Source: Desmonostoc muscorum LEGE 12446
Lineage (GTDB): Bacteria; Cyanobacteriota; Cyanobacteriia; Cyanobacteriales; Nostocaceae
DNA: 64,000 nucleotides
Direction of reading: 5' to 3'
NCBI RefSeq assembly: GCF_015207005.2
Contig: NZ_JADEXS020000001.1
Location: 372,001 to 436,000 of the forward strand
Positions 35,141 through 44,581 of this stretch are shown piece by piece. Position 1 is the first letter of the stretch, and every line of letters starts with the position of its first letter. A program made the translations under genes and the position numbers. A model generated the notes under the pieces. That model worked only from the letters and a program-made list of their open reading frames with translations, had not been told where the DNA came from and searched no databases.

Positions 35141-36802
35141 ATGCTGAAGACGTTAACAACCGATTTTGAACTCGACTTGCAAGCAGATGTCCTAGTAATT
35201 GGGGGTGGGCCTGCTGGAACTTGGGCGGCTTGGAGTGCTGCATCAAGTGGAGCTAGAGTTGTCCTCGTAGACAAAGGATATTGTGGGACGACTGGATGTG
35301 CTGCTGCGTCTGGTAATGGTGTGTGGTATGTGCCACCCGACCCAGAAGCACGGGAAACAGCCAAGGCGAGTCGGGAATCATTGGGTGGGTTTTTATCCGA
35401 TCGCCATTGGATGGATCGGGTGCTGAATCAGACCTATGTCAACGTTAATCAGTTAGCAGAGTGGGGTTATCCCTTTCCCACCGACGATGAAGGCAAGCCC
35501 TATCGGCGATCGCTCCAAGGCCCCGAATACATGCGGTTGATGCGACGGCAAATTCAACGGGCAGGAGTCAAGATTTTAGACCACAGCCCCGCCTTAGAAC
35601 TATTGGTAGGTGAAGATGGTGCTATTGGCGGTGCTACCGGTGTGAACCGTCAGACTGGTGGGAGATGGATGGTGCGATCGCGTGCCACAATCATTGCCAC
35701 TGGTGGCTGTGCGTTTCTGAGTAAAGCGTTGGGATGCAATGTCCTGACAGGGGATGGTTATTTAATGGCTGCTGAAGCAGGTGCCGAGATGTCGGGTATG
35801 GAGTTTTCCAACGCTTATGGCATCTCCCCAGCTTTTTCTTCAGTTACCAAAACCCTGTTCTACAATTGGGCAACGTTCACCTATGAAGACGGTACCGTGA
35901 TTCCTGGTGCTGGTTCTCAAAGGGGACGTTCGGTAATCGCCCAGACATTGCTGCAACAGCCAGTTTACGCCATTTTGGATAAAGCAACCCAATCCATGCG
36001 CCCATCTATGCGTTTGGCACAGCCTAATTTCTTTTTACCCTTCGACCGTGCAGGTATAGATCCATTTACCCAACGTTTTCCCGTTACCTTGCGCCTAGAG
36101 GGAACTGTACGCGGTACAGGAGGAATTCGGATTGTAGATGAGAGCTGTGCTACTTCCGTGCGGGGACTCTACGCTGCTGGAGATGCAGCCACACGGGAGC
36201 TGATTTGTGGCGGATTCACTGGCGGTGGTAGTCACAATGCAGCTTGGGCAATATCTTCTGGCTATTGGTCAGGTCAATCAGCTGCTGAATATATCCGCAG
36301 TTTGAAAGAACAAAAAGCTCAAGGACGGGTTCAGGGTGTTGGAGAGGTAGGATTAAAGAGTCAGAGCGATCGCCATCATAAATTTGCAACCGATGAAGTG
36401 ATTCACGCAGTCCAAGCCGAAGTATTCCCCTACGAAAAGAACTTATTCCGTACAGAACAAGGCTTAACTGAGTCTTTAGGGAGACTAAATCACCTCTGGC
36501 AAGAAATCCGTAGTAGCCAAGTAACATCAAATCAAGAACTTATTCGGGCTAGAGAAGCTGCGGCCATGGTAGCCACAGCGCGATGGATGTATAGCAGTGC
36601 CATTGAACGAAAAGAAACTCGTGGTATGCACAAACATTTAGACTATCCCGAACAAGATCCCAACCAGCAACATTATTTAATTAGTGGTGGATTAGATCAA
36701 GTCTGGGTCAAGACTCAGCCGCTAAACACTACAGCAAAAGCAGAAATTTTCCAATCCAAAATCCAAAATCTAAAATCCAAAATAGGAGGAGCCGTAGTGT
36801 GA
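35141..36802 (+). CDS. Fumarate-reductase-like FAD flavoprotein, second module
   Basis: 553 aa. The FAD motif is ADVLVIGGGPAGTWAAWSAASSGARVVLVDKG. It is followed by CGTTGCAAASGNGVWYVPPD, the strand RATIIATGGCAF, GLYAAGDAATRELICGGFTGGGSHNAAWAISSGYWSGQSAAEY and a helical C-terminal domain. It belongs to the same superfamily as the AprA-like protein at 20750, but the sequences are clearly different in the middle part, so it is not a recent duplicate. The last four bases overlap the ferredoxin start (GTGA), showing translational coupling. It forms a module with that ferredoxin and the next binding protein. Confidence 0.88.
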   Translation: MLKTLTTDFELDLQADVLVIGGGPAGTWAAWSAASSGARVVLVDKGYCGTTGCAAASGNGVWYVPPDPEARETAKASRESLGGFLSDRHWMDRVLNQTYVNVNQLAEWGYPFPTDDEGKPYRRSLQGPEYMRLMRRQIQRAGVKILDHSPALELLVGEDGAIGGATGVNRQTGGRWMVRSRATIIATGGCAFLSKALGCNVLTGDGYLMAAEAGAEMSGMEFSNAYGISPAFSSVTKTLFYNWATFTYEDGTVIPGAGSQRGRSVIAQTLLQQPVYAILDKATQSMRPSMRLAQPNFFLPFDRAGIDPFTQRFPVTLRLEGTVRGTGGIRIVDESCATSVRGLYAAGDAATRELICGGFTGGGSHNAAWAISSGYWSGQSAAEYIRSLKEQKAQGRVQGVGEVGLKSQSDRHHKFATDEVIHAVQAEVFPYEKNLFRTEQGLTESLGRLNHLWQEIRSSQVTSNQELIRAREAAAMVATARWMYSSAIERKETRGMHKHLDYPEQDPNQQHYLISGGLDQVWVKTQPLNTTAKAEIFQSKIQNLKSKIGGAVV

Positions 36803-37128
36803 TTGAGTTGGTCAGCGAATCACGGTGCATAAAATGTAATATCTGCGTGAACGTTTGTCCAACTAACGTGTTTGAACGTGTACCTGATGCACCGCCAACT
36901 ATTGCCCGACAAAGTGACTGTCAAACCTGTTATATGTGCGAATTGTATTGTCCAGTTGACGCCCTTTATGTAGCACCCCAAAGCGACATGCAGACTTCAG
37001 TCAACGAAGCAGAATTGGTAGAAGTCGGCTTACTGGGTAGTTACCGTGAAAACGTTGGTTGGGGACATAAACGCACATCAACAGCAAACAACGATCAAAC
37101 ATTCCAAATTTTGAAGCAGATGAAATAG
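36799..37128 (+). CDS. 2x[4Fe-4S] ferredoxin, partner of the flavoprotein
   Basis: 109 aa. Two perfect cluster motifs are seen: C10, C13, C16, C20 and C41, C44, C47, C51, the last of each followed by Pro. A 55-residue tail without cysteines (SVNEAELVEVGLLGSYRENVGWGHKRTS) probably wraps the flavoprotein. The GTG start overlaps the flavoprotein stop by four bases and is preceded by AGGAGGA. The two products should form one redox enzyme, like AprAB or FrdAB-type pairs. Confidence 0.92.
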   Translation: MIELVSESRCIKCNICVNVCPTNVFERVPDAPPTIARQSDCQTCYMCELYCPVDALYVAPQSDMQTSVNEAELVEVGLLGSYRENVGWGHKRTSTANNDQTFQILKQMK

Positions 37129-37147
37129 TACAGCGGAGAAAATAGTC

Positions 37148-38206
37148 ATGCTGTCGTTCATGTTAGCAATAGGTTCTATCAGTCAAAATAAAATTAGTTT
37201 GAAATTATCAACTTCAGTCGTTTGTGTATTACTGCTGCTAACTACAGCATGTAGCCAAGGCAAAAGTGAATCGGCTCAATCCATTGAGACTATTAATGCC
37301 AATAGTACTAGTTCTATTGCTGCATCTAATAATATATCTATCTTGCGTATAGGTTATGTAGGTAGTACAGAACCTACAGGGGCACTTGGTTGGGCAAAGA
37401 AAAAGGGAATATTAGAGCGCGAACTCAAAAAATCGGGATTTCAAAACATTACTTTTGCGCGATTTCCTAACGGACCGGATCTAAATGAAGCACTTGTTGC
37501 AGGTCAATTAGATGTTGGTTCTTTAGGGGATACACCAGCCATAGTTTTAAGAGCTAGGGGTGAAGAAACTCGACTGCTGCGGATTAGCCAATTTAATACA
37601 ACCGCTTGGTTAGTAGCGAAAAAAAATGGCCCGCGATCGCTTGCTGAACTTAAAGGTGAAAAAATAGCTACCCAAAAAGGTTCTTATATGCATCGATACC
37701 TGCTGGGTTTGTTAGCTGAAACTAAAATTGCCAAAGATGTAAAAGTTGTTCACTTGATGAGTACTGAAGCAAAAGCAGCTTTAGAACGTGGTGATGTAGC
37801 GGCTTATGCGACTTCAAGCGATATGGGACCTTTTTTGAAATCCCAAGGATTTCCAGTGATTGATTCTTCTGCGAATCATAAGGGTTTATCAGGGACATCA
37901 CTAATTGTAGCAACCGAAAAATTTCTGGCGAAAAAACCTGATTTTCCAGATAAATTTAACGCAATTCTGACAGAAGCAGCCAAGGATTTAAAAGCTAACT
38001 CTGAAGAATATTATCAGTACCACGCTCAAACTACTAAATATCCCATCGATATCATCAAAATATCTTACCCACTTAAACAAGTATCAGAAGAACGTTTACC
38101 ACCTGAAGGAGTGAAACTTTTAGAAGGGACTAAGAAATTTTTAGTTTCGCAAGGTTTAGCAAAGTCCGACTTTCAATTAAAAGATTGGGTTGGGACTGGG
38201 GACTAG
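37148..38206 (+). CDS. Sulfonate/nitrate-type ABC substrate-binding protein
   Basis: 352 aa. The signal sequence ends near the lipobox-like LLTTACS (C35). The mature part has ILRIGYVGSTEPTGALGWAKKKGILEREL, FPNGPDLNEALVAGQLDVGSLGDTPAIVLRARG and LAELKGEKIATQKGSYMHRYLLGLL, an SsuA/TauA/NrtA-type periplasmic binding fold but more distant than the other four copies here. It starts 19 bases after the ferredoxin gene, in the same unit. The C-terminus (DWVGTGD) and stop are formed by the first units of a GGGGACT repeat, so the original end was probably altered. Confidence 0.86.
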   Translation: MLSFMLAIGSISQNKISLKLSTSVVCVLLLLTTACSQGKSESAQSIETINANSTSSIAASNNISILRIGYVGSTEPTGALGWAKKKGILERELKKSGFQNITFARFPNGPDLNEALVAGQLDVGSLGDTPAIVLRARGEETRLLRISQFNTTAWLVAKKNGPRSLAELKGEKIATQKGSYMHRYLLGLLAETKIAKDVKVVHLMSTEAKAALERGDVAAYATSSDMGPFLKSQGFPVIDSSANHKGLSGTSLIVATEKFLAKKPDFPDKFNAILTEAAKDLKANSEEYYQYHAQTTKYPIDIIKISYPLKQVSEERLPPEGVKLLEGTKKFLVSQGLAKSDFQLKDWVGTGD

Positions 38207-38441
38207 GAAGATAAGGGAGATGAGGGAGATGAGGGAGATGAGGGAGATGAGGGAGATGAGGGAGATGAGGGAGAAAAGTTAATAACAAATGCCCTATACC
38301 CAGTCCCCAGTCCTCAATCCCCAGTCCCCAATCCCCAGTCCCCAGTCCCCAGTCCCCAGTCCCCCAGTCCCCAGTCCCCAGTCCCCCAGTCCCCAGTCCC
38401 CAGTCCCCAGTCCCCAATCCCCAGTCCCCAATCCCCACAAT
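38190..38441. repeat. STRR block: GGGGACT, GAGGGAGAT and inverse CCCCAGT arrays
   Basis: It begins inside the last codons of the binding-protein gene. Next come seven or so GAGGGAGAT units at 38214-38275, then about 20 CCCCAGT/CCCCAAT units to 38438, just before the amidohydrolase start. Both strands contain ORFs made only of repeat codons; these are not genes. Confidence 0.92.
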
Positions 38442-38454
38442 AGGATAAATTATC

Positions 38455-39936
38455 ATGACTATTGCATTAGAACGTCCAAAAAAAACTAGGTCTGCTCAGA
38501 TTCGGGAAAAATTGGGTTATCCAATCATCGATACTGATGTACATACCCAAGAATTTCCGCCGGCATTCTTGGACTATTTAGAGCAAGTTGCTGGAAGTGC
38601 GATCGCTGAACGTTTCCAAGAACATTTACCTGGTGCATCTCGCTCTAAATGGTTTAAGCAAACTTGGGAAGAACGCCGCGCTTATCGGACTGCACGTCCT
38701 CCGTTTTGGACTCGTCCCACTAAGGATGCTTTAAATTTAGCCACCATTAGTTTACCGAAGTTGTTGCACGAGCGCTTGCAAGAAGCAGGTACAGACTTTG
38801 CAGTTGTGTACCCCAACTTGGCAACTATGGCGCCACACATTGGTAATGAAGAAATGCGGCTGGCTGTTTGCCGTGCAGTTAATACTTACCACGCTGATAT
38901 TTTCCGTCCTTATAGCGATCGCCTAACACCCATTGCGGCTATTCCCATGAATACGCCCGAAGAAGCGATCGCAGAATTGGAATATGCGGTAAATGTGCTG
39001 GGACTCAAAGCAATTCAAATTCCCGGCCATATCCGCCGTCCGATTCCCGCCTTCGAGAAGTATGGCGAAGAAGTAGCAAACGAAGCTATCTGGATTGATA
39101 CTTTTGGTTTGGATAGTAAGTATGACTACGATCCATTCTGGGCCAAGTGCGTAGAACTGAAAGTTGTACCCACCACCCACTCTTCTGGTATGGGATGGAT
39201 AAACCGGCGTTCCATTAGCAACTACCAATACAACCATATCGGTCACTTTGCGGCGGCTGGAGAAGCGCTGTGTAAATCTTTGTTCTTTGGTGGTGTAACT
39301 CACCGCTTCCCCACACTTAAGTTCGCCTTCTTAGAAGGGGGCGCGGCTTGGGGTGCTAGTTTGTACACTGATTTGATTTGGCATTGGTATACCCGGAATA
39401 AAGACCATTTGGTGGAAAATAACAATCCTGGCAATATTAATCGGGAAGAATTGCTAGAGTATTACACTCGCTATGGTGGTGAATTAGTACATGGTCGTTT
39501 GGAGCAGTTAGGTAGTGGTTTAGGTTTCCATGCTGATTTAGTAGCCCCGTTAGAACCAGGTGATTTAGATGAATTCGCCTTAGCAGGAGTTACTAAGCCA
39601 GAGGATATCCGCGATCGCTTTTTGAATCATTTCTACTTCGGCACAGAATCGGATGATACCCGTGTAGCCCAAGCATTTAACCGCAAAGCTAATCCTTATG
39701 GGGAACGTGTTAAAGCCTTCTTGGGTTCCGATTCTGGTCACTGGGATGTACCTGATATCACAGCGATCGCAGCTAACACTTATTCGATGGTAGAACGTAA
39801 GATTATCACCGAAGAAGATTTGCAATATTTCCTGTCAATCCATCCCTTGGAGTTGTACACCAGCCTGAATCGTGACTTCTTCAAAGGTACGGCTGTTGAG
39901 AAAGCGGCAGATGAATTTTTGGTTTCTAGGGATTAG
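38455..39936 (+). CDS. Amidohydrolase-2 family metal-dependent hydrolase (copy 1)
   Basis: 493 aa. The amidohydrolase-2 (ACMSD-like) TIM barrel is suggested by the first metal motif D28-V-H30 ([11 protein letters not shown]), the central [12 protein letters not shown] and [19 protein letters not shown], and the late acidic motif [13 protein letters not shown]. The family contains decarboxylases and hydrolases; the substrate here is unknown. It has a long, otherwise unrecognised insertion around [31 protein letters not shown]. It is followed by a full-length paralog. The ATG is preceded by AATAGGATAAATTATC. Confidence 0.87.
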   Translation: MTIALERPKKTRSAQIREKLGYPIIDTDVHTQEFPPAFLDYLEQVAGSAIAERFQEHLPGASRSKWFKQTWEERRAYRTARPPFWTRPTKDALNLATISLPKLLHERLQEAGTDFAVVYPNLATMAPHIGNEEMRLAVCRAVNTYHADIFRPYSDRLTPIAAIPMNTPEEAIAELEYAVNVLGLKAIQIPGHIRRPIPAFEKYGEEVANEAIWIDTFGLDSKYDYDPFWAKCVELKVVPTTHSSGMGWINRRSISNYQYNHIGHFAAAGEALCKSLFFGGVTHRFPTLKFAFLEGGAAWGASLYTDLIWHWYTRNKDHLVENNNPGNINREELLEYYTRYGGELVHGRLEQLGSGLGFHADLVAPLEPGDLDEFALAGVTKPEDIRDRFLNHFYFGTESDDTRVAQAFNRKANPYGERVKAFLGSDSGHWDVPDITAIAANTYSMVERKIITEEDLQYFLSIHPLELYTSLNRDFFKGTAVEKAADEFLVSRD

Positions 39937-40100
39937 GGACTGGGGACTGGGGACTGGGGACTGGGGACTGGGGACTAGGGATTAGGGACTGGAAGAAGTT
40001 TCCTAATACCCAATCCCCACTACCCAATCCCCAATCCCCAATCCCCACTACCCAATCCCCAATCCCCAATCCCCAATCCCCAATCCCCAATCCCCAATAT
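39928..40100. repeat. STRR block between amidohydrolase copies
   Basis: A GGGGACT run (39936-39990) and an inverse CCCCAAT/CCCACTACC run (40005-40097) fill the whole gap between the two paralogs. The last codons of copy 1 (SRD) border the array. Confidence 0.92.
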
Positions 40101-40113
40101 AAGGTAAACTATC

Positions 40114-41595
40114 ATGACGATCGCTCTTGAACGTCCGAAAAAAACAAGGTCTGCTCAGATTCGTGAAAAGTTGGGTTATCCCATCATCGATACCGATGTG
40201 CATACCCAGGAATTCGAGCCAGCAGTCTTAGATTATTTAGAGCAAGTTGGTGGAACAGCGCTTGTTGAACGCTTCAAAGAAAATTTACCAGGATCTTCCC
40301 GTTTTAAGTGGTACAAGCAAAGTTGGGAAGAACGTTTTGCTTATCGGACTAATCGTCCTAATTGGTGGGGGCGTCCAACCAAAGACACTTTGAATTTGGC
40401 TACCATTAGCTTGCCGAAGTTGCTGCACGAACGTCTGCAAGAAGCAGGTACAGACTTTGCTGTGGTGTACCCCAACTTGGCAACTATGGCGCCGAATATC
40501 GGTAACGAAGAAATGCGGCGTGCTGTTTGTCGAGCAGTTAACACTTACCATGCTGACATTTTCCGCCCATATTCTGATAAGCTAACACCGATCGCTGCGA
40601 TTCCAATGCACACTCCCCAAGAGGGAATTGAAGAGTTGGAATATGCAGTGAATGTGCTGGGACTCAAAGCAATTCAAATTCCTGGTTACGTCCGTCGTCC
40701 GATTCCCGCTTTTGAAAAGTACGGCCCAGAAGTGGCTAACGAAGTGGTTTGGATTGATAATTTTGGTTTAGATAGCCAATATGATTACGATCCATTCTGG
40801 GAGAAGTGCGTAGAACTCAAAGTTGTACCCACAACTCATGCTTCGAGTCAAGGTTGGACGACTCAGCGATCGGTGACCAATGCCCAGTACAATCACATTA
40901 ATCACTTTGCCTTCGCAGCAGAAGCATTGTGCAAATCTCTATTCTTTGGTGGTGTAACTCGCCGCTTCCCCACCTTAAGATTTGCTTTCTTAGAAGGTGG
41001 TTCTGCTTGGGGTACTAGTCTATATGCAGATATTATTTGGCATTGGGAAACCCGCAACAAACAACATTTGTTGTCACATAACAATCCTGCAATTATAGAT
41101 AAGGAAGCACTAGTAGAGTTGTACACTCGCTACGGTGGCGAACTTGTGGATGGACGCTTGGATCAAATTGGTGATGGTCTGGGATTCCACCATCAACTAT
41201 TAGCTCCAGAAGATCCAGGCGAACTCGATGAATTTGAACTGGCGGGAATTGAGAAGCCAGAGGATGTTCGCGATCGCTTTTTGAATCATTTCTACTTCGG
41301 TACAGAATCAGATGATACCCGCGTAGCCCAAGCCTTTAATCGTGCAGCTAATCCCTTTGGCGACAGAGTTAAAGCCTTCTTGGGTTCTGATTCCGGTCAC
41401 TGGGATGTACCTGATATCACCACTGTAACTGCCAACGCCTACTCGATGGTAGAACAAGAAATCATCACCGAAGAAGACCTCCGCCACTTCCTATCAATCC
41501 ATCCATTGGAGTTGTACACCAGTCTCAATCGTGACTTCTTCAAGGGTACAGGTGTTGAGAAAGCCGCAGATGAATTTTTGGCTTCTAGGGGGTAG
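40114..41595 (+). CDS. Amidohydrolase-2 family metal-dependent hydrolase (copy 2)
   Basis: 493 aa, exactly the length of copy 1. The first 33 residues are identical to copy 1 and similarity continues to the end ([16 protein letters not shown]). Metal-site motifs D28-V-H30, VVPTTHASSQGW and [13 protein letters not shown] are intact. Differences concentrate at residues 34-75 and 245-345, which may mark substrate-contacting loops. Both copies are probably functional and arose by tandem duplication. The leaders are also alike (aaggtaaactatc). Confidence 0.88.
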   Translation: MTIALERPKKTRSAQIREKLGYPIIDTDVHTQEFEPAVLDYLEQVGGTALVERFKENLPGSSRFKWYKQSWEERFAYRTNRPNWWGRPTKDTLNLATISLPKLLHERLQEAGTDFAVVYPNLATMAPNIGNEEMRRAVCRAVNTYHADIFRPYSDKLTPIAAIPMHTPQEGIEELEYAVNVLGLKAIQIPGYVRRPIPAFEKYGPEVANEVVWIDNFGLDSQYDYDPFWEKCVELKVVPTTHASSQGWTTQRSVTNAQYNHINHFAFAAEALCKSLFFGGVTRRFPTLRFAFLEGGSAWGTSLYADIIWHWETRNKQHLLSHNNPAIIDKEALVELYTRYGGELVDGRLDQIGDGLGFHHQLLAPEDPGELDEFELAGIEKPEDVRDRFLNHFYFGTESDDTRVAQAFNRAANPFGDRVKAFLGSDSGHWDVPDITTVTANAYSMVEQEIITEEDLRHFLSIHPLELYTSLNRDFFKGTGVEKAADEFLASRG

Positions 41596-41800
41596 GGAGT
41601 AGGGAGTGGGGAGATGGGGGAGATGAGGGAGATGAGGGAGATGAGGGAGATGAGGGAGATGGGGAGGTAGAGGAAAAGGTTAAAGGGTAAAGGGATAAAT
41701 TGAACCTTTCCCCCATGCCCAATGCCCCATGCCCCATACCCAATGCCCCATACCCCATGCCCAATGCCCCATGCCCAATGCCCAATGCCCCATGCCCATC
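41586..41800. repeat. STRR block: GGGGAGT, GAGGGAGAT and inverse CCCCATGCCCAATG arrays
   Basis: It starts within the last codons of amidohydrolase copy 2. It continues as six GAGGGAGAT-type units and then as CCCCATGCCCAATG units to 41800. Antisense ORFs such as GHGALGMGYGALG are products of the repeat. Confidence 0.92.
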
Positions 41801-41975
41801 TTTACAGTGTTCCATGTTCCATTTCCTCTGTTTAGTTGTAGGGTGAGTCTTGCTTACTTACTCACTCTACATTTCTCCTAAATTCCGCGTTTAATAGCAA
41901 ATTCGGAGGAACAGAAATGTTGACACAACAACCAAGTAAAAACTCCATTAATTAAGCATTCTTCTGTATTTGCCT

Positions 41976-42026
41976 GAATTACGAATTACGAATTACGAAC
42001 TACGAATTACGAATTACGAATTACAA
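41976..42026. repeat. Heptamer STRR array (GAATTAC)
   Basis: Seven units of GAATTAC, with one GAACTAC variant, lie 15 bases before the start codon of the SfnB-like gene. They therefore lie within its 5' leader. Confidence 0.85.
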
Positions 42027-42041
42027 AAAGGGTGATTTTTT

Positions 42042-43223
42042 ATGGTGCTAGATATTACAAAACCAAAGGATTACATTGATGTAGCAGCTTCTTTATCTAA
42101 AGAACTTGCCCAATCCGCAGTTGAAAGGGATGCCAAAGCGGGAGTTCCAGAAGAGGAAATTAATAGACTGCGTGAAACTGGTTTGTTACCACTGGTTGTG
42201 CCTAAACAATATGGTGGAATTGGCGCAACTTGGATTGATGCCTTAAAAATTGTGAGAAAACTGTCAAAAGCTGATGGTTCAATTGGTCAGTTATATGGTA
42301 ATCATTTGAATTTGACGGCTTTGGGTCATGTTTCTGGCACATCAGCCCAAAAGGAAAAATATTATAGTGAGACTGCTAAGAATAACTTGTTTTGGGCGAA
42401 TGCTATTAATACGCGGGATACTAGGCTGAAAATTAGCGCAGAAGGCGAAAATTTTCGGGTTAATGGTGTTAAAAGCTTTGGTACAGGTATTGCTGTTGCA
42501 GATTATCGGGTATTCTCGGCTTTGCAAGATGGTGTAGAGTTGCCCTTTATATTTATAATTCCCAAAGACAGAGAAGGCTTAATTTCTAATCAAGATTGGG
42601 ATAATATTGGGCAACGTCGTACTGATAGTAATAGTTATACATTTAATAATGTTCTAGTAGAAAAAGATGAAATTTTAGGGCCACCAGAACCTCCTGATAA
42701 TGCCTTCTCAACTTTTCTTGGTATTATTGCCCAGCTAACAAAAACTAACGTTTATTTGGGAATTACCAAAGGAGCCTTTGCAGCTGCTCGTGAGTATACC
42801 AAAACTAATACTCGTCCTTGGATTACATCGGGAGTAGATAGTGCTACTCAAGACCCGTATATTCTGCATAATTACGGCGATTTTTGGATCGAAATCCAAG
42901 GTGCGATCGCTCTAGCTGACTTAGCAGCCGAAAAGGTGCAAGCAGCCTGGGACAAGGATATAACGCTTACTCATCAAGAAAGGGGAGAAGTAGCGATCGC
43001 AGTTTCCGCAGCCAAAGCATTAGCTACCCGCGTAGGTATAGATATTACCAATCGCATCTTTGAAGTTACAGGAACTCGTGCCACTGCAACCAAATATGGA
43101 TTTGACCGTTACTGGCGAGATTTGCGAACCTTTACCCTTCATGATCCTGTGGACTACAAATTGCGAGCGATCGGTGATTGGGTACTTAACGATCAGCTAC
43201 CCGTGATTACCCAATATTCTTAG
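42042..43223 (+). CDS. Acyl-CoA-dehydrogenase-fold monooxygenase, SfnB/DszC-like (second)
   Basis: 393 aa. Family words are INRLRETGLLPLVVPKQYGGIGATWIDALKIVRKLSKADGSIGQLYGNH, GENFRVNGVKSFGTGIAVADYRVFSA, WDNIGQRRTDSNSYTFNNVLVEKDEILGPP and the C-terminal FEVTGTRATATKYGFDRYWRDLRTFTLHDPVDYKLRAIGDWVLN. The last pattern (RDLRTFTLHDPVDYK) is typical of the SfnB/DszC/TdsC group of flavin-dependent oxygenases. It should oxidise a sulfur compound with reduced flavin. It differs strongly from the copy at 24214, so substrate range is probably distinct. AAGGGTG precedes the ATG. Confidence 0.87.
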   Translation: MVLDITKPKDYIDVAASLSKELAQSAVERDAKAGVPEEEINRLRETGLLPLVVPKQYGGIGATWIDALKIVRKLSKADGSIGQLYGNHLNLTALGHVSGTSAQKEKYYSETAKNNLFWANAINTRDTRLKISAEGENFRVNGVKSFGTGIAVADYRVFSALQDGVELPFIFIIPKDREGLISNQDWDNIGQRRTDSNSYTFNNVLVEKDEILGPPEPPDNAFSTFLGIIAQLTKTNVYLGITKGAFAAAREYTKTNTRPWITSGVDSATQDPYILHNYGDFWIEIQGAIALADLAAEKVQAAWDKDITLTHQERGEVAIAVSAAKALATRVGIDITNRIFEVTGTRATATKYGFDRYWRDLRTFTLHDPVDYKLRAIGDWVLNDQLPVITQYS

Positions 43224-43316
43224 GGCATGGGGCATGGGGCATTTATCCCCATAGAAGACGCGATGAATCGCGTCTCTACAAAATCCAAAATCTAAAATCT
43301 AAAATCCAAAATCGAT

Positions 43317-44138
43317 ATGACTCAACTGAAAACACTTCCTACCTATGACCCGACCTTATTTGAGGGAGCGGCTGAGGGCTACGCTCAATACAGAACCAAA
43401 TACCCGGCTGTTGTATTTGACAAGCTAGCTGAAATATTTAATCTGAATGGTGAAGGACGATTACTTGATTTGGGTACCGGGCCGGGATTGATTGCAATTC
43501 CTTTGCGAACCAAATTTGAAGAAGTTGTGGCGATCGATCCCGATCCCGATATGATTGCAGAAGCTAAACGGCAAGCAGCAGCAGTGGGAGCAAGTAATAT
43601 TACTTGGTTAGAACAAGGAGCAGAGTTAATCGACTCTAGTTTAGGAACATTTAGGTTAACTACTATTGGTCGAGCTTTCCACTGGATGGAACGCGAACTA
43701 GTGCTTGAACGCCTTTATGAATTGCTTACTGATGATGGTGGAATAGCACTGCTGAATACTGGTGATAATCCTTGGGAAAGTTCTTTACCCTGGAAACAAG
43801 CTGCTGTTGGAGTCGTGAAAAAATGGTTAGGCGATCGCCGGCGGACTGGACAACGAGGAGAAGGTACTCGTAAGCCAGTTGATCCTCCCCATGAAGTTGT
43901 TATTGCCAATTCAGCTTTTGCTCGTCAAGAAGTTTATGAAGTGCCATTTGAGAAATCTTGGACTGTCGATAGCTATCTTGGCTACTTATACACCACAGCT
44001 TTTTCTCTGAAAATTTTCTATGGCGATAATGCTCCAGCGTTTGAAGCAGACCTCAAAGAAGCATTACTACAAGCTGAACCGTCTGGACATTTTACAGAAG
44101 AACTCAAAGCTACAATCTCAGTCGCTTGGAAGAAATAG
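43317..44138 (+). CDS. Class I SAM-dependent methyltransferase
   Basis: 273 aa. The start of the Rossmann core is GRLLDLGTGPGLIAIPLRTKFEEVVAIDPDPDMIAEAK (motif I and the acidic residue of strand 2). It is followed by LIDSSLGTFRLTTIGRAFHWMERE and LLTDDGGIALLNTG. Members of this group methylate small molecules; a trans-aconitate or UbiE-like target is usual, but the substrate is unknown. The leader carries the MITE core hairpin gaagacgcgatgaatcgcgtctct and a STRR (aaatctaaaatcc). It may be co-transcribed with the SfnB-like gene. Confidence 0.88.
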   Translation: MTQLKTLPTYDPTLFEGAAEGYAQYRTKYPAVVFDKLAEIFNLNGEGRLLDLGTGPGLIAIPLRTKFEEVVAIDPDPDMIAEAKRQAAAVGASNITWLEQGAELIDSSLGTFRLTTIGRAFHWMERELVLERLYELLTDDGGIALLNTGDNPWESSLPWKQAAVGVVKKWLGDRRRTGQRGEGTRKPVDPPHEVVIANSAFARQEVYEVPFEKSWTVDSYLGYLYTTAFSLKIFYGDNAPAFEADLKEALLQAEPSGHFTEELKATISVAWKK

Positions 44139-44581
44139 CGCCGCTTCTTTGGAAGTTAAAAAGAAGAATTCAGAATCAATTAGTGGGAGATTTAGATCCA
44201 CCACTCTCTTACAAAGTTGAGCCAGTCCCTTGGCGGGGTTCCCCCACTTAAAATAACTGCCGTCAGTTCGCTCGAAACCAGCGCTCCAACTTCTCTCTAA
44301 ATTCTGACTCCTGAATTCTGACCCCTGAATTCTGCTCTAATTTTCCATTTTCGACTAGCACAACCCTGGAGTGGGTTATTCTCACTCCATTTTCTAATTT
44401 TCCGCCTCCTAACTGTTAAACTCAAGTTCCTCGAGTCGTTATAGAGTGGGGTCATACCCACTCTACTTCTTATATTTGAATTACTTGAATTCGCCAGAAA
44501 TTAATAAATATTTTTTTGCTTTTTGAGTTTGCAATCGATCATAATTTTTTACCACGTATAGAACAATAAAGAAAACAACCC
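44139..44581. other. Intergenic region upstream of the binding-protein gene
   Basis: 443 bases. A direct repeat aattctgactcctgaattctgacccctg lies at 44298-44333. Around 44375 and 44450 the words gagtgggttattctcactc and gagtggggtcatacccactc form small hairpins. The final 100 bases are AT-rich and likely contain the promoter of the next gene. Confidence 0.4.

Noticed and set aside
38190..38441. Possible CRISPR array
   Set aside because: The repeat unit is only 7-9 bases, with no unique spacers and no cas genes nearby; it is an STRR.
38130..38489. Long ORFs on both strands around the repeat block ([11 protein letters not shown] and [12 protein letters not shown] types)
   Set aside because: They are translations of the GGGGACT/CCCCAGT heptamer, which is open in several frames; no gene is needed to explain them.
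41585..41815. 76-codon minus-strand ORF (GHGALGMGYGALG type)
   Set aside because: Pure translation of a tandem repeat downstream of the second amidohydrolase gene.
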